From Desmonostoc muscorum LEGE 12446 (lineage in GTDB: Bacteria; Cyanobacteriota; Cyanobacteriia; Cyanobacteriales; Nostocaceae), in NCBI RefSeq assembly GCF_015207005.2, contig NZ_JADEXS020000001.1:496001-560000 (forward strand): a stretch of DNA of 64,000 bases, written 5' to 3'. Shown piece by piece: positions 34,444 to 44,365 of this stretch; the first letter of the stretch is position 1, and each line of letters begins with the position of its first letter. The notes below the pieces were generated by a model. It saw nothing but the letters and a program-made list of their open reading frames with translations, ran no database searches and was not told where the DNA came from. Made by a program: the position numbers and the translations under genes.

Positions 34444-35574
34444 CTATTGAGATATGGCGGCTCGTAAGCTGTAACTACCGGATTCCCCAGCTTCAAAAGT
34501 GTTAGCCAAGAGATAATAGATACCATCTTCTGGTAAAGTAATAGTCAATCGAGCATTAAAATCCTTTGGGGAAATGTCATCATTTGCCGCTATTAGCTTT
34601 TCTTTAGCGGGAAGCAGCAAGTACAAATGAGGATCTATTTGCTGACTATCCATCTCAATCGTTAGCCGTTGACCTGCTTTACCTTCAAATACATAAGTGT
34701 GAAAATAGCTGTTGTTTGGTAAAGTGCGATCGCCATTTTTTAAACTTGCTTCTAAAACTTGACCATTCAAAGGTAAATCCGTCTCTTGACTATTACGAGG
34801 TTGTTGACGCTCACTTGCTAACTGAGCATTACCTTGTTCCACAGCTACCAGAAAAGGCTGAATTAATTCAGTAGGAATTGCCAAACTAATACCAATAAAT
34901 CTTTTAACTTCCGTATCATTAAAAATAGCACTATTTACACCAATTACTTGCCCATTAGAATTGAGCAGTGGCCCTCCAGAATTACCAGGATTCACAGCTG
35001 CATCATGTTGAATTAAACCTAATTTTTTATCAATGCGACTGATAATCCCATAAGTCAAAGTATTTTGTAATTCCAGACTTAGGGGAGTACCAATAGCATA
35101 GACAGATTGACCGACTCGTGCAGAACCAGGTGAAGCCAAACGCAGGTATGGTAGATTTTTTTGATTGCGAATCTTGAGTGCAGCTAAATCCAAACCCTCA
35201 GGTGCAAAACCAACCACATCAGCTAAGACTTGTTTCCCATCAGCCAATACTACTGCAACAGTTTTAGAACTATCTTGGACAACGTGAGCATTAGTTAAAA
35301 GCAGACCATCTGCACTGACAATAAAACCACTACCATGTCCGAAAGTCGTGGCGATCGCCACTACAGATTGACTAGCTTTTTCATATATCTGAATTCGTTT
35401 TTGTTCTTCAGAATTGTCTGCTATAATAACACTTGATTTGACTTGTTTAGTTTTTTCACCTAGTAAATTTTGCTCACCAATATCAGAATTTTTAGCAATA
35501 GCAGTTAATTGAAAACCAAACAAACTACTAACAAAAATTCCCCCAATCACAAATGTTAAAACTTTCTTGTTCAT
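34444..35574 (-). CDS. Secreted S1C-like serine protease with PPC domain
   Basis: From ATG 35574 a 376-residue protein: signal peptide MNKKVLTFVIGGIFVSSLFG, then a trypsin-like domain with the catalytic triad His in LTNAHVVQD, Asp in GLDLAALKI and Ser in NPGNSGGPLL. Then comes a C-terminal pre-peptidase (PPC) domain with GKAGQRLTIEMDSQ and GSYSLRA. There is no PDZ domain, unlike DegP/HhoA. It should act in the periplasm or outside. The longer frame from 35682 begins MSHAEAQRRREEK, which is the translated dispersed repeat, so I reject that start. It shares an inverted motif about 200 bp upstream with the COP23 gene. Confidence 0.88.
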   Translation of the reverse strand: MNKKVLTFVIGGIFVSSLFGFQLTAIAKNSDIGEQNLLGEKTKQVKSSVIIADNSEEQKRIQIYEKASQSVVAIATTFGHGSGFIVSADGLLLTNAHVVQDSSKTVAVVLADGKQVLADVVGFAPEGLDLAALKIRNQKNLPYLRLASPGSARVGQSVYAIGTPLSLELQNTLTYGIISRIDKKLGLIQHDAAVNPGNSGGPLLNSNGQVIGVNSAIFNDTEVKRFIGISLAIPTELIQPFLVAVEQGNAQLASERQQPRNSQETDLPLNGQVLEASLKNGDRTLPNNSYFHTYVFEGKAGQRLTIEMDSQQIDPHLYLLLPAKEKLIAANDDISPKDFNARLTITLPEDGIYYLLANTFEAGESGSYSLRAAISQ

Positions 35575-35640
35575 TTTCCAACCATCCTTAATAAATAAAA
35601 TAACCATAACTTTACTGATAATACTGCTACAAAAACTCTT

Positions 35641-35682
35641 CCTCTTTTCCTCTCTGCGCCTCTGCGCCTCTGCGTGAGACAT
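35641..35682. repeat. Dispersed CGCAGAGGCGCAGAG repeat, copy 2
   Basis: On the minus strand it reads TCTCACGCAGAGGCGCAGAG and again GGCGCAGAGAGG, 70-110 bp before the S1C protease start. Translating through it creates a false N-terminal extension of that protein. Confidence 0.7.
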
Positions 35683-35774
35683 AAAATATTGAACTAATCA
35701 ACATCTTATTCCAATTCCCCAAACCACTCCGAATTTGAGAAAAAATTCACCAATGCTAGATATTACACTATTTT

Positions 35775-35798
35775 AGTGAAGTTTTTTTCAACACTATC
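35775..35798. promoter_or_regulatory. Shared inverted motif upstream of the S1C protease gene
   Basis: GTGAAGTTTTTTTCAACACT-type sequence, a GTGAA/TTCA inverted repeat around a T run, 200-220 bp before the S1C protease ATG. It matches the site at 45099-45123 upstream of the COP23 gene at 20 of 24 positions. Candidate operator or transcript hairpin. Confidence 0.4.
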
Positions 35799-35893
35799 AG
35801 CTTTGCTAAACTGCCTATTACTGTTATTAGTTTGTTCGGCTGTTTTGTTCTCAATTGTGTCAAAAAATGTTAATCTGCTAGAAACACAAACTA

Positions 35894-38800
35894 CTACTTT
35901 GTTCGCCATGCTTGTATACTAGGATGAGAAAACAGTTTTTGTGCTTCAGCAACCAAGCGCGTCCCCCAAAGATTTTCTTTGAGAACTTCGACATCAGCAA
36001 AGGTTTTATCTAAATGCAGGGCTGCTTGTGCCATATTTAGAGCTTTTTGTTGCTCACCTTTGGCATATAAAGCAACGGCTAATGCCATTTGTGGTTCTGC
36101 TACACTGCTGTTAATTTGCACTGCTTTTTGCCATTGCCCAATTGCCCCTTCAATATCTCGATTTTCGTATTTGATGTAGCCAATATTGATGATAGCTGCT
36201 ATAAATTTTCCATCTTTAGCAAGCGCTTGGTTGTATTCTGATAGTGCGGCGTTATCATTTCCTTGTTTTTGATAGACAACACCCCGTGAAAAGTAGGTGT
36301 TGGCATTATCAGGCTGAAGTTTAATCGCTTGACTATAATCAGCTAATGCTCCTTGATAATCTTTCAACTGAAAATGGACACCCCCCCGTGCAAAATAGGC
36401 GTTAGCATTATCCGGTTGGAGTTTAATACCTTGATTGTAATCTGCTAGTGCTGCTTGGTAATTCTTCAACTGAAAGTTGTAAACATCACCCCGCGCCAAA
36501 TAAGGGTTAGCATTATCAGGCCGAAGTTTAATTGCTTGATTGTAATCAGCAACAGCTAAATCCCATTTTTGCTGCTTATAGTAAACATCTCCCCGATTGT
36601 TGTAAGCATCAGCCAATTGAGGATTAATCGCAATGGCTTTGGTATAATCAGCAATAGCTAAATCCCATTTTTTCTGCTCATAGTAAACATCTCCCCGATT
36701 TTTGTAAGCTTGGGGATACTCAGGATTAATCGCAATGGCTTTGGTATAATCAGCAATAGCTAAATCCCATTTTTTCTGCTCATAGTAAACATCTCCCCGA
36801 TTTTTGTAAGCATCAGCTAACTGAGGATTAATCGCAATGACTTTGGTGTAATCAGCCAGCGCTCCCTGATAATCTTTCAAATCAGAACGGACAGCACCCA
36901 TAACTAAATAGACTTGTGGATTATCAGGTTCGAGTTTGATTGCTTGATTAATATCAGCTAGTCCGCCTTGAGTATCTTTCAACAGATAGCGGCTAGCACC
37001 CCGCAAGGCGTAAGCAAGAGCTAATTTAGGCTGGAGTTTAATCGCTTGATTTAAATCTGAAAGCGCTCCCTGATAATCTTTCATCTGATAGCGTACAACG
37101 CCCCGCGCTGAGTAGACATCAACATTATCAGGCTGTAATTTAATTACTTGATTGTAATCAGCCAGCGCTCCCTGATAATCTTTAAGCTGATAGCGTAAAC
37201 CACCCAGCACTAAGTAGACTTGTGGATTATCAGGTTCGAGTTTAATTGCTTGATTAATATCAGCTAATCCGCCTTGAGCATCTTTCAACATATAGCGGCT
37301 AGCACCCCGCAAGACATAAGCAAAAGCAAAGTCAGGCTGGAGTTTAATCACTTGATTGACATCAGATAGTGCCCCTTGATAATCTTGCGACTGAAAGTGT
37401 ATAACACTTCTTATGAAGTAGTTAAAATAAAACGGCTGAATCTGAATCGCCTTATCAATTGTTGCTATCGCCTCTGGATAGCGTTGTAAGTTGAACAACA
37501 TCAAACTACGAGATAAATAGAGCCTCGCATTGTCGTCATTATATTCAATAGCTTTGTCAATGGCTGCTAAAGCTAAGGCATATTTTTTTAAGTCTGATAA
37601 TAGACTACTTTTTTCCTCCCAAGCTTCATAATAATCAGGTTTTAGCATAGTTGCTTTATCAAGAGCAGCTAAAGCTTTTTCAGGATCTTTACTTTCAGTT
37701 TGATCTAGTGCTGCACCAAGAACAAAATAAGCTTGATAAAAATCTGGTTGACGTTTAATAGTATCTTGTAAAACAGATATTGTTTCTGAGAATCTTCTAA
37801 TGCGCCACATTTGATTAGCATATTGAAACCAATCCTTTTCACTAGCATCTGCTGATGGTTTTTTGATAGCAAATAATGGATGATCCGCCAATAAAGCAAT
37901 TTCTGAATCCTTGAGGTTTGGTGGTTTAGTACTAACAACTTTTAATGATTCTTTCTTCAGTCCTGCTTGTGTAGCTAAACTCAAAATGCTACTACTGGGT
38001 ACTCCATATCCAAAACCTATTTCAGTTTGGCTGATTTTTCTATTTTCAATACCTGCATTAATCCCAATCACTTGTCCACTAATATCTAGCACTGGGCCAC
38101 CACTCATTCCACGTAGTGAAAAATTGGAATATACTAGTTTATATCCTCTCTCTAGGAATACCTGAGACAGAAGATTACTTTCTGCATTAACAACTAATCT
38201 TTCTCCAACTGAAAGGTATCCAGGAGATAGTTTTCGCTTATCTTTATCCTCTCCTGGAAATCCAGATATAAATACCCAAGATGTTTCTATATTGCCAACA
38301 TTAGAGCCGTTATATTTAGAAAGTGCCTCTCCTACGGAAAGATTATATTTAGAAATTGTGGCGACAGAGTAAGTTTGATTACTAGTAAATTTAACCAAAG
38401 CTGCATCTATTCCCTCTGGTTTAAATATATTCTCTTGCTGCACTGCATAACGCTTACCATCAGGAGCAATAATTTCGTAATTGTCGGGATTCTTGACTAC
38501 ATGACGTGCAGTGACTACATAGTAGGTTTCTCCTTCTTTAGCAATAATTACTCCTGAACCATTCCCGTTATTTTTGGAATCAATTCTTACGGTAATCTGT
38601 TGGGCAATGTTATCAACTTTCTCAACAAATGTGTTGCCTGCTGGTCTTGTTGCCTGTTGCTGATTGCGCCATTGTGGAGGAATAATTGCTAAATTGGGTG
38701 CAACCTTTGCTAAAGTTTGAATGGGAACGGCAAAACTCAGTTGTCTCAATTGCTGAAGTTGTTCTGCACTCGGTCGAGTTCCATCTTGATAAGAATAAGC

Positions 38801-39442
38801 CTCATTTAAAATAGCATTGCTAGTTAATCCGTTTATCCCAATTAATTGCCCTAACTGATTTAATAAAGCTCCACCACTCATTCCTTGTCTAACTTCGTTG
38901 GTATAACCAATTTGATAACCTCCTACTAATGGTTGTTTAGATAACAGAGATATTTTGCCACTGCTGATGACTAATTCTTTGCTATCATCAGGAAAACCAG
39001 CAGCAAATACTGGTTGATTTTCTGCTATTTCTGTGTTGGTTAATGGTAAAGTCTGATAGTTTTCTTTGGCTTGGAATTGTAAGACAGCTAAATCATTACC
39101 TGTTAAAGAATTACCGCGACTGATAACTGTAGCTGTGTGGATTTTGCCGTCTGGTGTTTGAATTTTATGGCTTTCTTTATTGTTGATAACATGGGCATTG
39201 GTTAAAATGGTGTAAGTTTGCCCTTGTTTACTAATTAATACTCCACTTCCGCCTTTATTAGTACTTAATACTTTGACAGTGACAGCTTGGGCTAATTGAC
39301 GAATTTGTTCTGGTGATAGAGAGTTATTTGCCAATACAGAAGTAGCTTGATTAGGTATTTGCTGAGATTTCGCAACGTAACTGTTAGGGAGTATGAACAA
39401 AGTACTTAAAACGGTGATGAGAATTTTTTGATAATAATTCAT
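35894..39442 (-). CDS. Secreted double trypsin-like protease with about 18 TPRs
   Basis: A protein of 1182 residues from ATG 39442 (MNYYQKILITVLSTLFILP..., a Sec signal peptide). Two successive trypsin-like domains follow. Domain 1 has His in TNAHVINN, Asp in GNDLAVLQF and Ser in QGMSGGALLN. Domain 2 has His in VTARHVVKN, Asp in GIDAALVKF and Ser in RGMSGGPVLD. Both triads are intact. About 18 tetratricopeptide repeats fill the C-terminal half, several nearly identical (AYKNRGDVYYEQKKWDLAIADYTKAI). A tandem paralogue follows upstream at 39498-43223 and a broken one beyond it. The frame runs 38 codons further upstream, but that part is the duplicated spacer. Periplasmic regulated proteolysis is my inference. 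Confidence 0.88.
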   Translation of the reverse strand: MNYYQKILITVLSTLFILPNSYVAKSQQIPNQATSVLANNSLSPEQIRQLAQAVTVKVLSTNKGGSGVLISKQGQTYTILTNAHVINNKESHKIQTPDGKIHTATVISRGNSLTGNDLAVLQFQAKENYQTLPLTNTEIAENQPVFAAGFPDDSKELVISSGKISLLSKQPLVGGYQIGYTNEVRQGMSGGALLNQLGQLIGINGLTSNAILNEAYSYQDGTRPSAEQLQQLRQLSFAVPIQTLAKVAPNLAIIPPQWRNQQQATRPAGNTFVEKVDNIAQQITVRIDSKNNGNGSGVIIAKEGETYYVVTARHVVKNPDNYEIIAPDGKRYAVQQENIFKPEGIDAALVKFTSNQTYSVATISKYNLSVGEALSKYNGSNVGNIETSWVFISGFPGEDKDKRKLSPGYLSVGERLVVNAESNLLSQVFLERGYKLVYSNFSLRGMSGGPVLDISGQVIGINAGIENRKISQTEIGFGYGVPSSSILSLATQAGLKKESLKVVSTKPPNLKDSEIALLADHPLFAIKKPSADASEKDWFQYANQMWRIRRFSETISVLQDTIKRQPDFYQAYFVLGAALDQTESKDPEKALAALDKATMLKPDYYEAWEEKSSLLSDLKKYALALAAIDKAIEYNDDNARLYLSRSLMLFNLQRYPEAIATIDKAIQIQPFYFNYFIRSVIHFQSQDYQGALSDVNQVIKLQPDFAFAYVLRGASRYMLKDAQGGLADINQAIKLEPDNPQVYLVLGGLRYQLKDYQGALADYNQVIKLQPDNVDVYSARGVVRYQMKDYQGALSDLNQAIKLQPKLALAYALRGASRYLLKDTQGGLADINQAIKLEPDNPQVYLVMGAVRSDLKDYQGALADYTKVIAINPQLADAYKNRGDVYYEQKKWDLAIADYTKAIAINPEYPQAYKNRGDVYYEQKKWDLAIADYTKAIAINPQLADAYNNRGDVYYKQQKWDLAVADYNQAIKLRPDNANPYLARGDVYNFQLKNYQAALADYNQGIKLQPDNANAYFARGGVHFQLKDYQGALADYSQAIKLQPDNANTYFSRGVVYQKQGNDNAALSEYNQALAKDGKFIAAIINIGYIKYENRDIEGAIGQWQKAVQINSSVAEPQMALAVALYAKGEQQKALNMAQAALHLDKTFADVEVLKENLWGTRLVAEAQKLFSHPSIQAWRTK

Positions 39443-39497
39443 AATTGCAAGTGGATATTTAATCTGTAGTAAATTTGGAATTAGTGTTAAATCTAAG

Positions 39498-42400
39498 TTA
39501 CTGCTTGATGAAAGCCTGGATGCTAGGAGTTGCCAATAGTTTTCGTGCTTCATCAATTAAGCGCGTCCCCCAAAGATTTTGTTTGAGAACCTCGACATCA
39601 GCCCAGCTTTTATCTAAACGCAGGGTTGCTTGTGCCATATTTAGGGCTTTTTGTTGCTCACCTTTGGCATATAAAGCAACGGCTAATGCCATTTGTGGTT
39701 CTGCTAAACTGCTATTAATCTGAACAGCTTTTTCCCACTGCCTAATTGCCCCATCTACATCTCCATTTTCGTATTTTATGTAGCCAATGTTGATGATAGC
39801 TGCCGCTAATTTTGCATCCTTAGTAAGCGCTTGATTGTAATCTGATAGTGCAGCATTATCATTTCCTTGCTTTTGGTAGACAACACCCCTCAAAAAATAG
39901 CCCTCAGCATTATCAGGCTGAAGTTTAATCACTTGATTATAATCTGTTAGTGCTGCTTGATAATCTTTCAACTGAGAGTGAATACCAGCCAGCTTTAAGT
40001 AACCTCTTGCGTTATCAGGCTGAAGTTTAATCACTTGATTATAATCTGTTAGTGCTGCTTGATAATCTTTTAACTCCTTGTGGATATCTCCCCGTACTAA
40101 ATAGGCCATTGCATCGTTTTGCTGGAGTATTATTGCACGATCTAAATCTACTAGCGCCCTCTGGTAATCTTTCAACTGATAGTGAATAATACCTCGGATG
40201 GCGTAAGATATTTCATCATTTGGTTGAAGTTTAAGAAGTTGATCTAAATCTGCTAGGGCTGCTTGGTAATCTTTTAAATTCTGGTAGACACCACTTCGGA
40301 CTGAGTAGGCTTGTGCCAAATCAGGCTGGAGTTGAATCGCTTGATTTGCATCCGCTAATGCTGCTTGATAATCTTTTAAATCCTTGTAGATAATGCTTCG
40401 GGATAAGTAAGCATTTGCATCCTTTGGTTCAAGTTTAATCCATTGATTTGCATCTGCTAGTGCTGCTTGATAATCTTTCAACTCAATGTAGATAGTACTT
40501 CGAGTTAAGTAGCCACTTCCATTATTGGGCTGAAGTTTAATCAATTGATTTGCATCTGCTAATGCTGCTTGATAATCTTTCAAATCCTTGTAGATATCAC
40601 TTCGAGTTAAGTAAATGAAATAGGCTCCTTGCAATTGAGGCTGAAGTTGAAGAGCATGAGCTAAATCTGCTAGCGCCCTTTGATAATCTTTCATCTCCCC
40701 GTAGATATCACCCCTATAGCTGTAGGCTACAGCATCGTTAGGGTCGAGTTGAATTGCTTGATTATAATCAGCCAATGCCGCCTTATAATCTTTCAATTTC
40801 CTGTACATACTACCCCTATGGGTGTAGACAATAGGCAACTCAGGTTGGATTTTAATAGCTTGATTATAATCAGCCAATGCCGCCTTATAATCTTGCAAAA
40901 TATAGCGTACTTTAGCTCTATCAAAGTAGTAACTAATATCATCAGGGTTGAATTTGATAGCTTGGTCTAAATCAACCAGCGCCCCCTGATAATCTTTCAA
41001 ATCAGAACGGACGCTACCTCTACAACTATAGCCATCTCCATTATCAGGCTGGGATTTAATAGCTTGATTGCAATCAGCCAACGCTCCTTGATTATCTTTT
41101 AACAGAGAGCGGACATTAGCCCGCCATAAGTAATTTTCGGCGGAGTCAGGGTCAAGTTGAATTGCTTGATTGTAATCAGCCAATGCTCCCTGATAATCAT
41201 TTGACAGATAGCGGATACCACCCCGTGATGTGTAGTAGTTAGATAGTGGCTTCATCTCAATAGCTTTAGTCACCGCCACTAGAGCCTCTGGGTAGCGTTT
41301 TAAGCTCGACAGTAACTGACTGCGTAATACATAAAAGTAAACATTAGTATCTTCGTATTCAATTGCCTTGTCAATTGCTGCTAGCGCCTCTGAGTATTTT
41401 TTTAATTGGATCAGCGAAATAGATTTCAATGCCCAAACTTCATAGTCTGGTTGAATTTTGATTGCTTGCTCACTAGCTGCCAGGGCTTCTGGATATTTTT
41501 TCTGAGAAAATAGTGCTACACCAAGAGCATAATAGGCTTGATAAAAACTTGGTTTGAGCTTAATAGCTTCTTGGAAAGCTTCCACTGCTTCTGAATATTT
41601 ATTTAATCGCCATAGTTGATTAGCATAATTCAGCCAATCGTACTCACTAGCATTTTCTAACGGCTTTTGGACGGTAAATAACGAATTATTTTGGAGGGAA
41701 TAAATTTCTGCTTCTGTAAGTTTTGGGGGTGCTTTAGTCACTACTTTCAACAGTTCTGGCTTCAACCCCGATTTTGCGATTAGACTCAAAATACTATCAC
41801 TTGGCACGCCTAAACCTAATCCTAGTTCAACTTCATCCTTTTGATCTTTCAACGGATTTCGATCAATACCTGTGTTAATACCAATTAATTGTCCCATTGT
41901 ATCTAGCACTGCTCCCCCACTCATTCCGGGTTGTGTCAGATTTGAGTAAGTCATCTCGTAGCCTAAATTAATCACCTGATTCAATAATTCAAGACTTTCG
42001 GTACGGATAAATACTACTTCTCTTGAACTAAGTAACCCTGCTGTAAACTTCCGTTTGCCGCCCTCTTTTCCTGGAAAACCAGATAAAAATATCCACGGTT
42101 TTTTGACTGCTGAATATAGGTTATATTTGGCAATAGTTGCAACGGAGTATGTTTGATTGCTGGTAAATTTAACAAGTGCTAAGTCTAATCCCTCTGGCTT
42201 AACAATATTCTCTGGCTGCACTGCATATCGCTTACCGTCTGGAGCAATAATTTCGTAAGAGTCAGGTTTTTTGACTACATGAGCCGCAGTGACTAGATAG
42301 TAAGTTTGTCCTTGTTTAGCAATGATTACTCCTGAACCATTACCGTTATTTTTTGAGTTAATCTGCACGGTAATCTGTTCGGAAATCCTATCAACTTTAT

Positions 42401-43223
42401 CAACAAAGGTGTTACCTACTGGTCTTGTTGCTTGTTGCTGATTCCGCCACTGTGGAGGAATAATTGCTAAATTAGGTGCAATTTTTACTAGAGTTTGAAT
42501 GGGAACAGCAAAACTTAGTTGTCTCAATTGTTGAAGTTGTTCTGCACTCGGTCGAGTTCCATCTTGATAAGAATAAGCTTCATTTAAAATAGCATTGTTT
42601 GTTAATCCATTTATCCCGATTAATTCACCTGCTTGATTTAATAAAGCACCTCCACTCATTCCTTGTCTAATTTCGTTGGTATAACCAATTTCATAACCCC
42701 CAGCTAATGGTTGAGTAGATAACAGGGAAATTTTGCCATTACTGATAACTAATTTTTTGCCATCATCAGGAAACCCAGCAGCAAATACTTGTTGATTTTC
42801 AGATACATTTGAGTTGCTAGTTAAAGCTACTATTTGATACTTTTTTTGGGACTGAAATTGTAAGACGGCTAAATCATTACCTGTTAAAGAATTACCGCGA
42901 CTGATAACTGTAGCTGTGTGGATTTTGCCGTCTGGTGTTTGAATTTTATAGCTTTCTTTATTATTGATAACATGCGCATTGGTTAAAATGGTGTAAGTTT
43001 GCCCTTGTTTACTAATTAATACTCCACTTCCGCCTTTATTAGTACTTAATACTTTGACAGTCACAGCTTGGGCTAGTTGACGGATTTGTTCTGGTGATAG
43101 AGAGTTATTTGCCAATACAGAAGTAGCTTGATTAGGTATTTGCTGAGATTTCGCAACGTAGGCGTTAGGGAGTATGAACAAACTACTTAAAATGGCGATG
43201 AGAATTTTTTGATAATGATTCAT
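39498..43223 (-). CDS. Secreted double trypsin-like protease with about 20 TPRs, paralogue
   Basis: A protein of 1241 residues from ATG 43223 (MNHYQKILIAILSSLFILP...), closely similar to the gene at 35894-39442. Signal peptide, trypsin-like domain 1 (TNAHVINN, GNDLAVLQF, QGMSGGALLN) and domain 2 (VTAAHVVKK, GLDLALVKF, PGMSGGAVLD) are all intact. About 20 TPRs follow, with the ANQ-type repeat LKDYQAALADANQ multiplied. N-terminal domain 1 is almost identical between the paralogues while the second protease domain and repeat region have diverged. The 54-bp spacer to the next paralogue is itself duplicated, so the unit copied was gene plus spacer. Confidence 0.88.
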   Translation of the reverse strand: MNHYQKILIAILSSLFILPNAYVAKSQQIPNQATSVLANNSLSPEQIRQLAQAVTVKVLSTNKGGSGVLISKQGQTYTILTNAHVINNKESYKIQTPDGKIHTATVISRGNSLTGNDLAVLQFQSQKKYQIVALTSNSNVSENQQVFAAGFPDDGKKLVISNGKISLLSTQPLAGGYEIGYTNEIRQGMSGGALLNQAGELIGINGLTNNAILNEAYSYQDGTRPSAEQLQQLRQLSFAVPIQTLVKIAPNLAIIPPQWRNQQQATRPVGNTFVDKVDRISEQITVQINSKNNGNGSGVIIAKQGQTYYLVTAAHVVKKPDSYEIIAPDGKRYAVQPENIVKPEGLDLALVKFTSNQTYSVATIAKYNLYSAVKKPWIFLSGFPGKEGGKRKFTAGLLSSREVVFIRTESLELLNQVINLGYEMTYSNLTQPGMSGGAVLDTMGQLIGINTGIDRNPLKDQKDEVELGLGLGVPSDSILSLIAKSGLKPELLKVVTKAPPKLTEAEIYSLQNNSLFTVQKPLENASEYDWLNYANQLWRLNKYSEAVEAFQEAIKLKPSFYQAYYALGVALFSQKKYPEALAASEQAIKIQPDYEVWALKSISLIQLKKYSEALAAIDKAIEYEDTNVYFYVLRSQLLSSLKRYPEALVAVTKAIEMKPLSNYYTSRGGIRYLSNDYQGALADYNQAIQLDPDSAENYLWRANVRSLLKDNQGALADCNQAIKSQPDNGDGYSCRGSVRSDLKDYQGALVDLDQAIKFNPDDISYYFDRAKVRYILQDYKAALADYNQAIKIQPELPIVYTHRGSMYRKLKDYKAALADYNQAIQLDPNDAVAYSYRGDIYGEMKDYQRALADLAHALQLQPQLQGAYFIYLTRSDIYKDLKDYQAALADANQLIKLQPNNGSGYLTRSTIYIELKDYQAALADANQWIKLEPKDANAYLSRSIIYKDLKDYQAALADANQAIQLQPDLAQAYSVRSGVYQNLKDYQAALADLDQLLKLQPNDEISYAIRGIIHYQLKDYQRALVDLDRAIILQQNDAMAYLVRGDIHKELKDYQAALTDYNQVIKLQPDNARGYLKLAGIHSQLKDYQAALTDYNQVIKLQPDNAEGYFLRGVVYQKQGNDNAALSDYNQALTKDAKLAAAIINIGYIKYENGDVDGAIRQWEKAVQINSSLAEPQMALAVALYAKGEQQKALNMAQATLRLDKSWADVEVLKQNLWGTRLIDEARKLLATPSIQAFIKQ

Positions 43224-43278
43224 AATTGCAAGTGGATATTTAATCTGTAGTAAATTTGGAATTAGTTTTAAATCTAAG

Positions 43279-44180
43279 TTAATGTTTGATAAAAGCTTGA
43301 ATACTAGGAGTTGCCAAGAGTTTTCGTGCCTCATCAATTAAACGCGTCCCCCAAAGATTTTGTTTGAGAACCTCGACATCAGCCCATGTTTTATCTAAAC
43401 GCAAGGCGGCTTGTGCCATATTGAGAGCTTTTTGTTGCTCACCTTTGGCATATAAAGCCACTGCTAATGCCATTTGTGGTTCTGCTAAACTGCTATTAAT
43501 CTGAACAGCTTTTTCCCACTGCGCGATCGCCCCATCTACATCTCCATTTTCGTATTTTATGTAGCCAATGTTGATGATAGCTGGTACTAATTTTGCATCT
43601 TTAGCGATCGCTTGGTTGTAATCTGATAGTGCGGCGTTATCATTCCCTTGCTTTTGGTAGATAACACCACGAAAAAAGTAGCCGTTGGCATTATCAGGCT
43701 GAAGTTTAATTGCTTGATTTAAATCTGCCAATGCTGCTTGATAATCTTTCAACTGAAAACGGACAACCCCCCGTGCAAAGTATGCTTGTGCATTATCCGG
43801 TTGGAGTTTAATACCTTGATTGTAATCTGCTAGTGCTGCTTGGTAATTCTTCAACTGAAAGTTGTAAACATCACCCCGTGAAAAGTAGGTGTTGGGATTA
43901 TCAGGCTGAAGTTTAATCTGCTACTAATAACATGAGCGTTGGTTATGATAGTGTAAGTTTTTCCTTGTTTGCTAACTAATACTCCACTTCCACCTTTATT
44001 CCGACTCAAGACTTTAACAGTAACAGATTGGGCTAATTGACGGATTTGTTCTGATGATAAGGTATTAGCAAGTATAAAGTTAGGTTGATTAGATAACTGC
44101 TGGGATGTCGTAGCATAGACTGTAGGGAGTACTAAATAAGTACTTAAGATAGCGAGGATCAACGAATTAAATTTGTTCAT
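43279..44180 (-). pseudogene. Third protease-TPR paralogue, broken by internal deletion
   Basis: ATG 44180 begins a signal peptide and the start of trypsin domain 1 like the two paralogues, reaching TYTIITNAHVI near residue 87. The sequence then jumps into the middle of a TPR repeat (IKLQPDN...YFSRGDVYNFQLKNYQAALADYNQ) in another frame. A TAG precedes the TPR frame at the junction (about 43918). The C-terminal TPR part and the conserved end (WGTRLIDEARKLLATPSIQAF) remain open as a 191-residue frame. Most of the two protease domains and about 10-14 TPRs are lost, so no full protease can be made. It could still express a short secreted fragment. Confidence 0.85.
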
Positions 44181-44242
44181 TTTTGTAGTTGGATAAAGTG
44201 ACTCATCCAGCCTGGAACTCGAAGTTACAGGCTAATAGCTTA

Positions 44243-44324
44243 AGTCCACTCAAGTGGACTGAAATTTTTATCAAGTCATCTCCAGATGACTTGAGCTTTT
44301 AGCTAGGGGTTTATAACCCCTAGC
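44243..44324. repeat. Three consecutive perfect hairpins
   Basis: AGTCCACT-CA-AGTGGACT (44243-44260), CAAGTCATCT-CC-AGATGACTTG (44272-44293) and GCTAGGGGTT-TAT-AACCCCTAGC (44302-44324) follow one another within 82 bp. They lie between the COP23 gene and the broken protease paralogue. They could attenuate or process transcripts running leftward from COP23, or be mobile palindromes. Confidence 0.8.
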
Positions 44325-44365
44325 GGCTGATGATTCAGCTAGGAGATTTCAATTGAAACTTGATA

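Noticed and set aside
35575..35682. 36-residue N-terminal extension of the S1C protease (MSHAEAQRRR...)
   Set aside because: This is the translated dispersed repeat; the signal peptide starts at ATG 35574.
39443..39556. 38-codon N-terminal extensions of the double-protease genes (also 43224-43337)
   Set aside because: They lie over the end of the neighbouring paralogue and its spacer, and they precede a perfect signal peptide start.
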